Source: Apophysomyces variabilis (taxonomy: Eukaryota; Mucoromycota; Mucoromycetes; Mucorales; Mucoraceae). Taken from it: a stretch of DNA of 64,000 nt. Shown piece after piece: positions 22,296 to 32,099 of this stretch. A model generated the notes under the pieces. It made no database searches, was not told the origin of the DNA, and saw only the letters and a list, made by a program, of their open reading frames with translations. The stretch is taken from the NCBI GenBank assembly GCA_002749535.1, contig MZZL01000134.1:248001-312000 (forward strand). The letters are read 5' to 3'. The position numbers were made by a program, and so were the translations under genes. Every line of letters starts with the position of its first letter. Within the stretch, counting starts at the first letter, position 1.

Positions 22296-24524
22296 ATGAC
22301 AAATGCGATGGATACCCGAACCATATCCGAAACCCACCATGCAGTACATATCAAGGATGAGGAACTAAATCCTGAAATTAATCGTCGGAAGCTTGTGTGG
22401 ATCATCGCAGCGTAAGGAAAAACGAAATAGACCTCTACCTTTTCCGAAACCCAGGTTCAAATAAGTTGATTTGCTACTGTTTAGACTTTGTCTGGTGTCT
22501 TATCTTGCTGCCTTTGATAATATCATTGTGGCAAGCAATCTCCCGTTAGTTGCCGCTGGTAAAGTGGATAGAGATCGTTCTATAACTCTAATTTCTTATA
22601 TTAAACCTAATCCACTGTGCTTCCAAAAGAATTCAATGGCTTTAATCTGTATGGGTGGGTGAATACGGTATGTAAAACATACAAGAAATGAAACAGGAGA
22701 AATTGAACGTTCCTTAATGTTTCAATGCATTAGGCATTTCTATTGACGGCATCCACTTCACAGCCAGTATATGGTAAATCGGTTGATCTTTTTGGTCGAC
22801 GGAATTGCTTTCTTTTCGCTACCGGATGTTATTTGGTGGGGGCTGTGCTATGCGGAGCAGCCCAATCCATGATCATGTTGATCATTGCAAGAGCCTTCTG
22901 CGGTCTTGGGATTGGTGCCTTTGATAGCTTGATGAAGATTGTTGTTGCAGGTAGTTTTCGCATGGATAGGATGTGAAAGACCGAGTGGATAGACATGGGG
23001 AATATTCATATGATAAATTTGGTAAAAGACTATATACCGGTGCGCTTCATTGGTATTTATCAAGCCATGCTGGGCATTTCGTGGGGTCTCGGATACATTG
23101 TTGGAGCATTATTAGGTAGGTTGCCGCAAGTGGTAAGAAGAGTAAAAAAAATGGGTTAAAGAGGCATCTGTTTAGGCGGTTTTGCGGTTGCTCACACGAA
23201 TTGGCGAACGGTGTTCTGGATGGCAGTAGGTGGACACATATTTGTAAAAAGAAAAAGTGCGATATAAAACTCACATTTACTTTATCCTCTTCTAATCTAG
23301 CTTGGATTGTAAGTGCAATATAATACAAGTGATAATATTAACGTGCAATTGACTGATTTGTATTTGTTAAAAAAGTTGTGTTTTGGCCCTTCTCTTGGTT
23401 TTTACTTCCATTCAAGGTCCCAGTACACCCTTGGTAATTTCCGATAAGCTGACCAACGTAGATGTCGTTGGTATCATGCTCTGGTCAGCTGGCGTAGTGT
23501 GCCTTGTTCTTGCGTTGAGTTGGGGAGGAACAACATATGGTAGGTAGCCAAACGGTTGTGATGTTGACTATGTTCGTTTTGCTGGATCCCATCTAAACCT
23601 TTTGTTCTCTAGCGTGGAACTCTTCTATAGTGATCTCATTGCTCTGCGTCTCCGTTTTTCTTCTTGCTTTGTTTGCTCTGTGGGAACGTAAATGGGCGGC
23701 AGATCCGATTGTTCCACGCCGCATTTTTTCCAATCGTAGTACAGTCTTGATCTTGCTCGCTGCGTTTCTCTATGGCGGGTGTTTCCAGTCTCTTATGACC
23801 TATGTGCCTCTTTATCTCTCTGTGATTCGTAAAGAAGATTCCATGGCAACCAACCTGGAGTTACTCTGTCTCGTATTGGTCGCTTGTATATGTAACGTCC
23901 TTACAGGCATCGTGATCGTCAAATCCGGAAGATATACTTGGGCTACCAGGACAAGTCTTGCGATCCTGTCCCTAGCCTGCGGCCTCTTAAACTTTCTTTA
24001 CAAGGATTCTAGTCGTGGTCTTATTGTTGGTTTGATGATTATCACTGGTGTAGGCAGCGGTGGCATGATCAACAGTGAGATTATTACGGCTCAGGCTTCG
24101 GTACCGGTGAAACAGTTGAGTTTTCTTTAAATGGGATGGACAGTTGCACTAAAAAAGACCAAACAAACAATGTAGTGTGCCTGCGATTGTGGCGTTTATG
24201 ACCTTTTGCGATCAAGTAGGCGGGATCACGGGTATCACGATTCAAGGAAGTATTCTGTCCAACTATCTTTACGGTACACTTCAAAATCTTGCTCTTCCTG
24301 GTGTGTCACCTGAGTTGGTACGTCAAAGTTCGGATTATTTGTGGAACCTACCGGCACCTACGCGTTCCATTGTCCTCGATGTCTATATGGATGCCGTGCG
24401 AATGTCTTTTTGGGGATCCTTTGCCTTTGCCGCAGCTGGTCTGTTAGCTGCTTTGGGTCTCAAAGCCTACGTAATGCGCACCAAAATTCATCAGTCGGAA
24501 ACGACACCCATCACTTCATCATAA
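22296..24524 (+). CDS. MFS multidrug/siderophore-type transporter (14-TM class), multi-exon
   Basis: Supported exons: 22296-22411, 22485-22558, 22630-22667, 22734-22950, 22993-23115, 23176-23229, 23417-23539, 23613-24106 and about 24177-24524. TM1 carries LCLVSYLAAFDNIIVASNLP, the DHA2-type entry motif. GWVNTAFLLTASTSQPVYGK and SVDLFGRRNCFLFA follow (MFS motif A region), then ARAFCGLGIGA, and GIYQAMLGISWGLGYIVGAL matches motif C. A long second half, WERKWAADPIVPRRIFSNRS through GVGSGGMINSEIITAQASVP, is typical of 14-TM drug:proton antiporters. Predicted plasma-membrane or vacuolar efflux pump; substrate unknown. Two junctions are doubtful. The stretch between 23229 and 23417 seems to lack the usual linker after TM6, with alternative splicing possible through a mini-exon near 23300. 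The junction 24106 to 24177 is off by one base with consensus sites. It may be a recent pseudogene or carry a non-consensus intron. Confidence 0.75.
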
Positions 24525-24779
24525 CACTCTTTTTCTTCTTTTGTAAATGTTCATTTTCTTCTAGTTCGCTGCATTTTCTATGTGGACAATGCGACTCTGT
24601 ATACTTAGTTGAAATACACCAGATTCATAATTCAGAGACAATTTCCGTCATCTTATAACGTTATGTGTTCTTGTAAGTTTATTATCGCCTTCTTTCTATG
24701 TATGAATAATTGGAGGGTAGAGATCGCCAAGTATAGAGAAGCCGGGAGGATGACATGATATCTTGAAGGGATTTCTTCC

Positions 24780-25663
24780 TTAGTTGGGGTTCACTTTTTT
24801 CCATTGTGTGTTGACGGCCAGTAGGGACGTTGTCATACTAGAAACGGACAAAGTTTAGTCAGTCCGACCTATCACATGAAAATTTCATTTGTTTTTCTTA
24901 CCCAGCAAGGCCTAAGAAGCCTTCATCCAACGGGATCCAACCTAGACTACCAATAGGAATAAGAATATCAACCGAATCTTGAAGGAGTTGGTATAATATC
25001 GCATGTTTTTCCCTAAAAGTCCAACGTGAGCACATTCTCCACCCGACCACTTGTGCGAAAACTTACTTGGCCAGCTTCTTTTCATCTTCCTTCAAGATCG
25101 CCGAGTCCTTTTCGATCTGGCGACCTTTCTTAAGCATTTTCTCGTGAACAGCAGCTTGCTTTAATTTGTAAAGACTCGACAATATCGAGGCGGCCAGCGC
25201 CACGAACCAACATTTCCAACCAAATTCAGTAATCTTCTTAATTTGCTCCAACTTGTAAAACTTGATCGCATTGGCCTGACAATAACGTAAGGTAAGCCAC
25301 GTTTTCACATAGGGTAAGTGGCCTACTTACGAGAACCAAGGCTTCGGAGCAGTAGTAAAAGAACATACCGGCCTGTTTGATCACGGCAGTTGAGCGCAAG
25401 ACTTCATCCTGGATGGCCAAACTCTTGACGCCCGTTTGAGCAAATTCAATGGGTTTCAGCAATCGAAAGAATTTACGTCCGTTACTGATGTGTGATTTCA
25501 GATCACTCCAGCGCTGGATGGTTTCCTTGGTTGCACCAGAACGTAAAAGGTAAAAGACGTAAAATCTCGAGAAATATTGCACAAAACGACAGGCTTTTTC
25601 GCGACCCACCGTAGTTGCAAGAAAACGATTCAAAGCATCCACTTGACTATGAGAAGCCACCAT
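24780..25663 (-). CDS. PEX11: peroxisomal membrane biogenesis protein Pex11
   Basis: Four exons on the minus strand: 25663-25331, 25275-25067, 25012-24902 and 24837-24780 (711 nt, 236 aa), all with GT-AG introns that keep frame. The family-defining N terminus is ALNRFLATTVGREKACRFVQ followed by SHISNGRKFFRLLKPIEF, and the membrane segment GWKCWFVALAASILSSLYKL lies mid-protein. The C-terminal block LQDSVDILIPIGSLGWIPLD is the usual Pex11 amphipathic/membrane region. Length is normal. The role is peroxisome elongation and division at the peroxisomal membrane. It is convergent with the MFS gene (stop codons 255 bp apart). The ATG at 25663 starts directly before the conserved N terminus. Confidence 0.95.
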
Positions 25664-28435
25664 GATTTAACTGACAGCGAGCAAAAAGAAAAAAGAGAGA
25701 GAAGGAGACTAATAAAAAGTACAAAGAAGAGAGAAACAGCTGCTGCATTCTCTTTTTTCATACTGGATCGGGTTAAACCCACATGAAATTGTGACAGGGA
25801 TTCCCTGTTTTGGACACAGATGACTAAAGAGTACCCACACGAAGGAACGGACAATCTATTTCACGCTGCGAACGAATACCCGAACCTTGCTACGAAAAGA
25901 AACAGACGGTGACAAGAGGAATTGAAGACTTCAAATGTTGTACAAGCTGCCTGGGCAGAGGTATACACCAAATAAGCTTGTAGTCGTAACTGTGATATCA
26001 CATGTTTCCATCCCGTGCTTTCTCAAACTACTTTGATGTTCTCGAAGCGCTTGGCAGCAATTCATGAATAGTTTAACAAAGGAAATACGATCGTTGGTGC
26101 TATTCAAACAACCCCTACTCTTTGAATTTACCTTGGGAGTAGAGACATGTCCATCAAAGACATATCGCAGCCTGTTCACTACGCCTTTCTTCGCAGCGTA
26201 TATCTACCGTTTTAGTACAGTGTAAACCAGTCCCAACAGTTTTGCTTAAGCGACTAAGCGAAACGAAAAAAATACACTGAGCTTTATCAATGCTATTGTT
26301 GTCAAATTTATATTGTACGTTCTTGTATGAATCAAGAATGATGTTCTGTCAAATAGACCTCGTTGAGATGATCAGCAGAGTAAACGCCTGTGTCAGTAAC
26401 TGACAATCGGCCTTTTTGCTGGTAGAGTGAAATTGGCCAGCTCCACGACACGGTAAATCTTCGCACTTTTATATCCATGCGGTATGTAGAGGAGTCGAAA
26501 CCTATCGCAATACAGTATCGATCAATCTGATTGTGGTATACGCCGTTGTCGTAGTATGACTTCCTCGTACTTGTGTTCCATGAACAGGATGATCGGGATT
26601 AACGTGTTTCCATTTAGAGTGAACTTTAGTTTGGAACATCGACCTCATCTCTTCTCTACTCTAAACCAGAGATCTATCACCGGGCACAAAGACAAGGTGA
26701 CACTGCTCTACTGCAATTATTGCACTTTAGCTAAATCATACATCTATCGCCGATAAGAACGTTCACTAATTACAAATCCCGCATAACATCAAATAATTAT
26801 AAGTAGGCAGACAAGTTGAATGAAATAAAAGATATCCAATAGTCTAAAGAATTCTATCCGTCCCTTTTCCATTCACATATATAACACACTGATCCACCAT
26901 TGCTTGAATTTTCTTTGTACCATCCATAACTACACCGCAGACAACCGGAGAAGCCATACCTGCTTTTACAAGGGCATTGAGCACCCTTTCAAGTTCATTC
27001 TAAGCTTTTCAAGATGGTCGTGAACTTGTTTCGGTTCCTTCACCTCAACAACGAAAAGATCAAAACATAAACATTAACAGCTACAAATGCAGTGTAGTCT
27101 AGTAGCAGCTTCCCACAAGCTTTCACTGCAGAACCATTAAGTTTCGTGATGTCACTAGGAACGAAACATGTTTGTGAAGCTGAATTCGCTCAACGCATTA
27201 CAGTATAAGGATCACAACTTAAAATGGTGCATTCCCTCTCTATACCATTTTGGTGTCTGCTTTTCATCTTTACAGAAAACTACGTGGGGAAATGACGCAA
27301 ATATGTGTGGATAAAGGTGTTCTCTCCCGAATGTTTGATTCTAGTAAATATGGACGGAGTAGTACCGAACTCATACAGGAGCTCGGCAAACGTCATTAAT
27401 TGTTCGTGCTTTTCGTTCACTGCTAATTGTAAGTTGCTTAACAGCATTGCTTTGGTGTCCCATACAGCATAACTATCTGGATCAGTAAAGAGCTGAGTAG
27501 ATTATGGTCGTTACTTTTGAGGCAGTGATCACTTTTAATCTTGCTCTCCAGTGTATTTTACACCAATTTGTTAATTGAGCTAGCAATTTCGGATGGAAAG
27601 AGGTGCGCGCTAAGTCAACGTTTATCGTAAGAGAAACACATCACTCGCTTGAATGGGGAACGGATAGGCATGGTTCAGTGACCTTTGCCAAACTGTCAAT
27701 CAGTTGACCGAATCACTACAAGAAAATGTAACTCTTTACATTGTTCGACTAGGCAACACTCTGTTGTAATCCTTCTTCTTTCGTCAATCAACGAATTCCG
27801 GTATGTAAACAATTGTATCGTGATCTTTAACACTAGAAAACTTACCAATCGTTTTGTGTGTGTTATACCTTGCACACAGTTGCTTCCACGATATTCAACA
27901 GTGCCTGCTTGATAAAGCCATCCTCTTTGAGCTCGTTGGGGAGAGCGCCAGTGGTGCAGCCGTTTGACCAGATTGCAGAGCACGACCACGCCTGCAAGAC
28001 AACCCTCATCGCTTGCTTTTTTTTGCTTGGGCAAAGGTCGTGTGCAGTTGTCTACGGATTACATCATGGGCATTTCCATCATCGACCATTCTGCGACGGA
28101 AATAGGTGTCATGGCAAATTGGAAAAAAAGCGTCAATTATTTGTAGAAGTTCGATAGTCCCGTGGGAAAAATCTCAGAATCTCTTATATTCCGTGTAATA
28201 AAGATCTTGATTCGTTTAGACAACAAGGCCATGATATGCAATATATCAAAGAGTTGTATAGTTTTTTAATCCCAAATTACCCAATAAAAACTTAAAAATG
28301 AGGGTACATATGCTTAAGAGGTGCAAGTGGCAGACACATAACGTATGGTATGTTTGAGGGAAATAAAAAGGCGCAGTTCTTTCCTTTTTCTGCTTGGCCC
28401 TCTTTTTCTCCTCTTCTTTTCTTTTGCTTTATATT
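25664..28435. other. intergenic, with a probable decayed Mucorales family gene
   Basis: Upstream of PEX11 the plus strand is purine-rich (AAAAAGAGAGAGAAGGAG near 25690). The interval 25870-26850 shows nothing. 26850-27500 carries coding-like minus-strand fragments, described separately. 27640-28160 has open frames on both strands without motifs. The last 100 bp before 28436 are T/C-rich and likely form the promoter/leader of the lipid kinase gene. Confidence 0.4.
26850..27500 (-). pseudogene. relic of a large Mucorales hypothetical-protein family
   Basis: Minus-strand coding-like pieces occur in family-like order but in changing frames: SYAVWDTKAMLLSNLQLAVN (near 27450), VPSDITKLNGSAVKACGKLL (near 27130), DLFVVEVKEPKQVHDHLEKL (near 27040), and ALVKAGMASPVVCGVVMDGT (near 26950). 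The block with VEVK...KL followed by PVVCGVVMDG is reminiscent of hypothetical proteins that are highly duplicated in Mucorales genomes, where it resembles a nuclease-like or ligand-binding core. Stops and frame changes show decay. Identification is from memory of the family pattern only. Confidence 0.35.
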
Positions 28436-29845
28436 ATGACATTTCCTGCAGTTGTCCAAAAAAATAATCAAACGGCAGAGTTATCACTTCATGACAGCAC
28501 CGTAACAATCACATATTCCTATGATAGATTAACTGACATCATCCCTATCGATACTATCTACGCAATTCACGCGTCTGCAGATATATTAACATTCCATATT
28601 TGTCGAGCAGTAACCGAAGATCACGAAGGATTTCGCGAGACACTAACCGACGTGAGAGCTGCTCCTGAATGGAAATTAGAAACACAGCAGTACACCTCAG
28701 CACAAGCCGAGAAATTAGCGGAAGATTTAAAGAAGCACCCTTCATTTCACTCTCTATCACTGAGTACGAAGTTTTATGTGCTTATCAATCCTGCGGCTGG
28801 AGCACGCCAAGCGGAAGAACAATGGCGCGATACGGTCCGACCTATGCTGGAAAAGGCGGGGCTGCGGCATTTTGAGGTTCACGAAACACATGCTGAAGAC
28901 GGTCAGACGCGACAGCAGGCAGCTGCCATTGGTAAACAGATTCTCAGTGATGTTACGCCTACTCTATCTGTGGTCCTTGTCCTCGGTGGCGATGGTACGC
29001 TTCATGACGTTGTGAATGGTTTGTCGGACGTAATCGAAACCAACAACATCAACAGTGCACGAAGTCGTTTCCGTATCGGGGTTATCCCTTGCGGATCTGG
29101 CAATGCCTTTTCGCACAGCCTCAATCTGCATACTGTCTCTCATGCCACCCTGCGGATCATCAAGGGTGTTACCGAACCGTTCCGGTTAATGGACGTTGTC
29201 CTTGGTTTGGCCCCCGCGATAGGTGATCTGGATAAGACTGTCTATGATGCTCAGACACAAACTCGGCTTCTCGTTGTGATGAGCTGGGGATTCCATGCAC
29301 AGATTGTGTCACGGGCTCGTAAAATGGATCATACCCTTGGCAATGTTCGGTTCGCGATGGCTGCTAAGGAACTGATGAATCCTTTGGTGGACCATATAGG
29401 CACAGTTGTAGCGGTGAATGCACGCCGATACGTCGGAAAAGATGCAGAAGGAAGTGACCCACAAGGATTCGGTCCTCAGGATACAGTGCGATGGAGCCCT
29501 GGCCAGTTTACGTATTTCTTGGTGACTAAGCAACACTCCCTCGAGAGAGGATTCAAGATTGCACCGTTTGCGTCTCATTCAAGCGAAGAGATGGATGTAA
29601 TCATTCTACGTGAAGCCACGGCGGAACAGTTGACGACCGCAAGCATCAAAGCCTTTCAAGGCGGTCGGCATGTCGAAGAGAAGGATGCAGAGTATTACAA
29701 GACATCAGAACTGTTCCTTCAGGTGTATGAACCAGCCGAGGTTTGCTTGGATGGTGAAATCCAAAGTTTACCAGCAAATGGAGTGGTTCATGTTAAAGTG
29801 ACCAAAGAGGAACCCTACCTAGAAGCGTTTTCAGGATCTTCCTGA
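28436..29845 (+). CDS. diacylglycerol/sphingosine kinase-type lipid kinase
   Basis: Single exon, 469 aa, beginning at the ATG at 28436. The catalytic domain starts with YVLINPAAGARQAEEQW (about residue 115), the first strand of DAGK-type kinases. LVLGGDGTLHDVVNGLSD (about residue 180) holds the nucleotide-binding GGDGT loop and the conserved Asn. RIGVIPCGSGNAFSHSL (about residue 215) is the GSGNA substrate/ATP loop. Toward the end, EVCLDGEIQSLPANGVVHVK matches the family's conserved DGE segment, which folds back to the catalytic core. The N-terminal 110 residues resemble the PH-like extension of fungal sphingoid long-chain base kinases (Lcb4/5-like). It likely phosphorylates a sphingoid base or diacylglycerol at a membrane surface. 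MSWGFHAQIVSRARKMDHTL fits long-chain base kinase better than bacterial-type DAGK, but substrate is not proven. Confidence 0.9.
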   Translation: MTFPAVVQKNNQTAELSLHDSTVTITYSYDRLTDIIPIDTIYAIHASADILTFHICRAVTEDHEGFRETLTDVRAAPEWKLETQQYTSAQAEKLAEDLKKHPSFHSLSLSTKFYVLINPAAGARQAEEQWRDTVRPMLEKAGLRHFEVHETHAEDGQTRQQAAAIGKQILSDVTPTLSVVLVLGGDGTLHDVVNGLSDVIETNNINSARSRFRIGVIPCGSGNAFSHSLNLHTVSHATLRIIKGVTEPFRLMDVVLGLAPAIGDLDKTVYDAQTQTRLLVVMSWGFHAQIVSRARKMDHTLGNVRFAMAAKELMNPLVDHIGTVVAVNARRYVGKDAEGSDPQGFGPQDTVRWSPGQFTYFLVTKQHSLERGFKIAPFASHSSEEMDVIILREATAEQLTTASIKAFQGGRHVEEKDAEYYKTSELFLQVYEPAEVCLDGEIQSLPANGVVHVKVTKEEPYLEAFSGSS

Positions 29846-31102
29846 CAGTTTATCCGAGCCAAACCAGAAACGACGCAATATCAGCTAGAATTAAAGTGCT
29901 TTTTGCTCTCTTCCGTCACCTGGGATTATTCTACCATCGATTCCGGCACAAGGAACTCACATGGTACCTTTTGCTATATTTCCTTTTGTGCAGAGTAAAT
30001 GAGCGTATTTGTTATATTCATTTACATACAACGATATTGATCGGTTAAAAATCATACTGTTTATTGAACAATTTTTTTACGCTACTCTAAATAAATTTTG
30101 GGTTCATGCAAGGATCAAGTTAGCGCTAAAAGGGATATAAATATGCGTCATTAGTAAGTGGATTATGCGGGAAATATATTTTGCTTACCTCAACTTGGTC
30201 CTTCCATGGACACGAAATTCATTCGAGCAGCGTAAAAATATGTTCATGGTTAGTAAATGGAAGGATAGCTTGACATCTTTTTTTTTATTACCCTCGAAGG
30301 GTAATCCTACCCAAAGGTAGGGGCCGGCCCCGCACCTGTATCGGTGGGGGCAGCGAGAGAGGCGCACGGCTTCCATGAGCGGACGGTATAGATGTAACGC
30401 ACTGAAGAGGACTTGAGGCGATGCAATACCTGGCGAGGACTTGGAAGCAGAAGATAATGAATGACACTGTGCATAAACAGACAAGATTTATTTTTCACTT
30501 ACCGAATGGAGTGCAGGGAGCTTACTCACACGACCAAGGTGGTTCGGGACAGAGGTCATGCAGGCTAAAGGATACAGAAGAGGAATATCAGTCATTTTGT
30601 ACATATGATCAATGCAAAGTACATACCGGGGATGTTTTGGATAACAGAGCCAAAGAGCCAAAAAGGTGTTGTCCCTTCGCGTTTATATTGCTCGGGTCAC
30701 TGAAACCAAAAATCACAGTCATGGATAAGAAATTCGATAGATGTCTTATAGATGACAACAATTCAGAGATAAGACAACAATTCTCCCAAGAGTAAAAAAT
30801 GGACTCAGTCTGATAGAAGGTCTTGAACAGAATGGGACATCTGTAGAGGAAATAAACCCTCTTCGTTCGTTTCTATACGTCATTGATACTATCATATCCG
30901 TGTCTGTCAGTTATGGCATCAGAAGCTGTCAGGGCAATGTACCCCAGTTCCGGTTCTTCTCAATTGTATTGCTTTACATTCCACTTTTATCTTCCCTGCA
31001 AGTAGTTATGTTCTCCTTTTCTTCTATTGTATGTTTTGGTTACTATCAATTTTTTGGTTTCTTCCAAGGAAACAAAATATGTCAAGAAACTTTTGTCTAT
31101 TA
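29846..31102. other. intergenic containing one copy of a dispersed repeat
   Basis: Between the lipid kinase and a transposase relic. 30080-30260 is one copy of a repeat (see separate entry). Immediately after it, 30284-30331 holds small perfect hairpins and a 12-bp palindrome GGGGCCGGCCCC (30320-30331) in an otherwise AT-rich region. No gene found; the plus frame at 30421-30795 has no motif. Confidence 0.4.
30080..30260 (+). repeat. dispersed repeat, copy 1
   Basis: By eye this aligns over about 180 nt, same orientation, with 51418-51612. Shared strings include AAATTTTG(C/G)G, TTGGTCC-TCCATGGAC and TTCATGGTTA-TAAATGG. Identity looks like roughly three quarters with small indels. The minus strands have similar protein-like reading (MNIFLRCSNEFRVHG here, MYFYAIRTNFGSMED in the other copy), so both may be parts of one transposon or one duplicated gene. 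Confidence 0.65.
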
Positions 31103-31441
31103 GGCAATCACAAAAGATTGGATTGCCACGGAATGAACGGTTATTATTTTGTCATCGATAATGCGCCCATCTATACACCAGTCAAGGTTAATCAGTTGGT
31201 CGAAGAAAGAGGATACAAAGGTCTCTATCTTCCTCTCTACTCTCCTTTTCTCAACCCAATAGAAGAGTTTTGGGCCAAAGTGAAAGCTGGGGTAAGAAGG
31301 GAGCCCTTACGAGTTGACGATAACCTTCAAGAGCGTATTGTTCAAGCAGCGCGAAAAGTAAAGTGCTCAGACTATCAAGGATGGATCAGACACGCTGAAA
31401 GCTTTTTCATTAGATGCAAAAATAGAGAACCACTTCTTTAA
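31103..31441 (+). pseudogene. C-terminal fragment of a DD34E (Tc1/DDE_3-type) transposase
   Basis: The plus-strand frame to the stop at 31439-31441 holds the second half of a catalytic domain: GYYFVIDNAPIYTPVKVNQL with the second Asp, then LPLYSPFLNPIEEFWAKVKA with the Glu. Exactly 34 residues lie between them, the DD34E spacing. The C-terminal helical tail (LQERIVQAARKVKCSDYQGW) is normal. The N-terminal helix-turn-helix and the first catalytic Asp are absent upstream, so it is a 5'-truncated, inactive copy. Related relics lie near 38.4 kb and 55.9 kb. Confidence 0.85.
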
Positions 31442-31589
31442 ATAAACTCGTCTTGCTGTGGTTTGAAATAAACTATCTCAGTAAATCCTTTTTAACACTC
31501 CTTTACTATGAATCATCGCACCTTTCTAGTTTTGAAAATCCAAAAAATAGGTTAACTTCCCATTTCGAATATTTCCTGAGCAATATAAG

Positions 31590-31890
31590 CTGCAAGCATT
31601 AAAATATATTTTATGAATAAAAATCAGAACATTAATATGTTGTGTGTCATCCTTTAGCGTGACGAAGAGTCTCAATTCTACGAGGCATGCGCTCCAAATC
31701 TTGCAACAGCGATTTTGTTCCATTCCTTTAGGAAGCACAATGAGCTGTACAGTGTTATGGATACGATGCTTTCGGTCAGCGATACGCTTCTCTAGAGCAA
31801 CCCATACACTGCTCAATCGGACCTAGATTTGGGCTGTAGGCAGGACTTCATTCCAGGAGTATCTCACTTTTTAGCCTCTTTTCTTGTACA
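31590..31890 (-). pseudogene. Tc1-like transposase C-terminal relic
   Basis: On the minus strand, from about 31880 downward, PAYSPNLGPIEQ is followed after a frame change by VWVALEKRIADRKHRIHN and, after a second change, by LLQDLERMPRRIETLRHAKG. These are the PNLNPIE-W block with the catalytic Glu and the terminal Arg-rich helix of Tc1 transposases. At least two frame changes and one stop break it. It lies 150 bp downstream of, and opposed to, the plus-strand DD34E fragment. Confidence 0.65.
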
Positions 31891-32099
31891 TGCGAATCAT
31901 TCGCTCCTGGTGGTTTTTACAACTGACCGCGGAGTAAAGCACGGTGGCAGGAGCATTGACCACGCGTTTTGGCTGATATCGTCACGGCCATCGTTCTCAT
32001 CATCAAAGCTCGGATCCCCGTAATAAGTATCGCTTTTCAGAGTTTCCAGCGTCGCTGTCATCACACCTCGTGCATGCCATATGACGTGAAGAATAGGTA

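Noticed and set aside
27929..27950. TGAGCTCGTTGGGGAGAGCGCC resembles a tRNA D-arm/A box
   Set aside because: No T-loop (GGTTCGAAT-like), no acceptor stem pairing and no anticodon stem at the expected distance.
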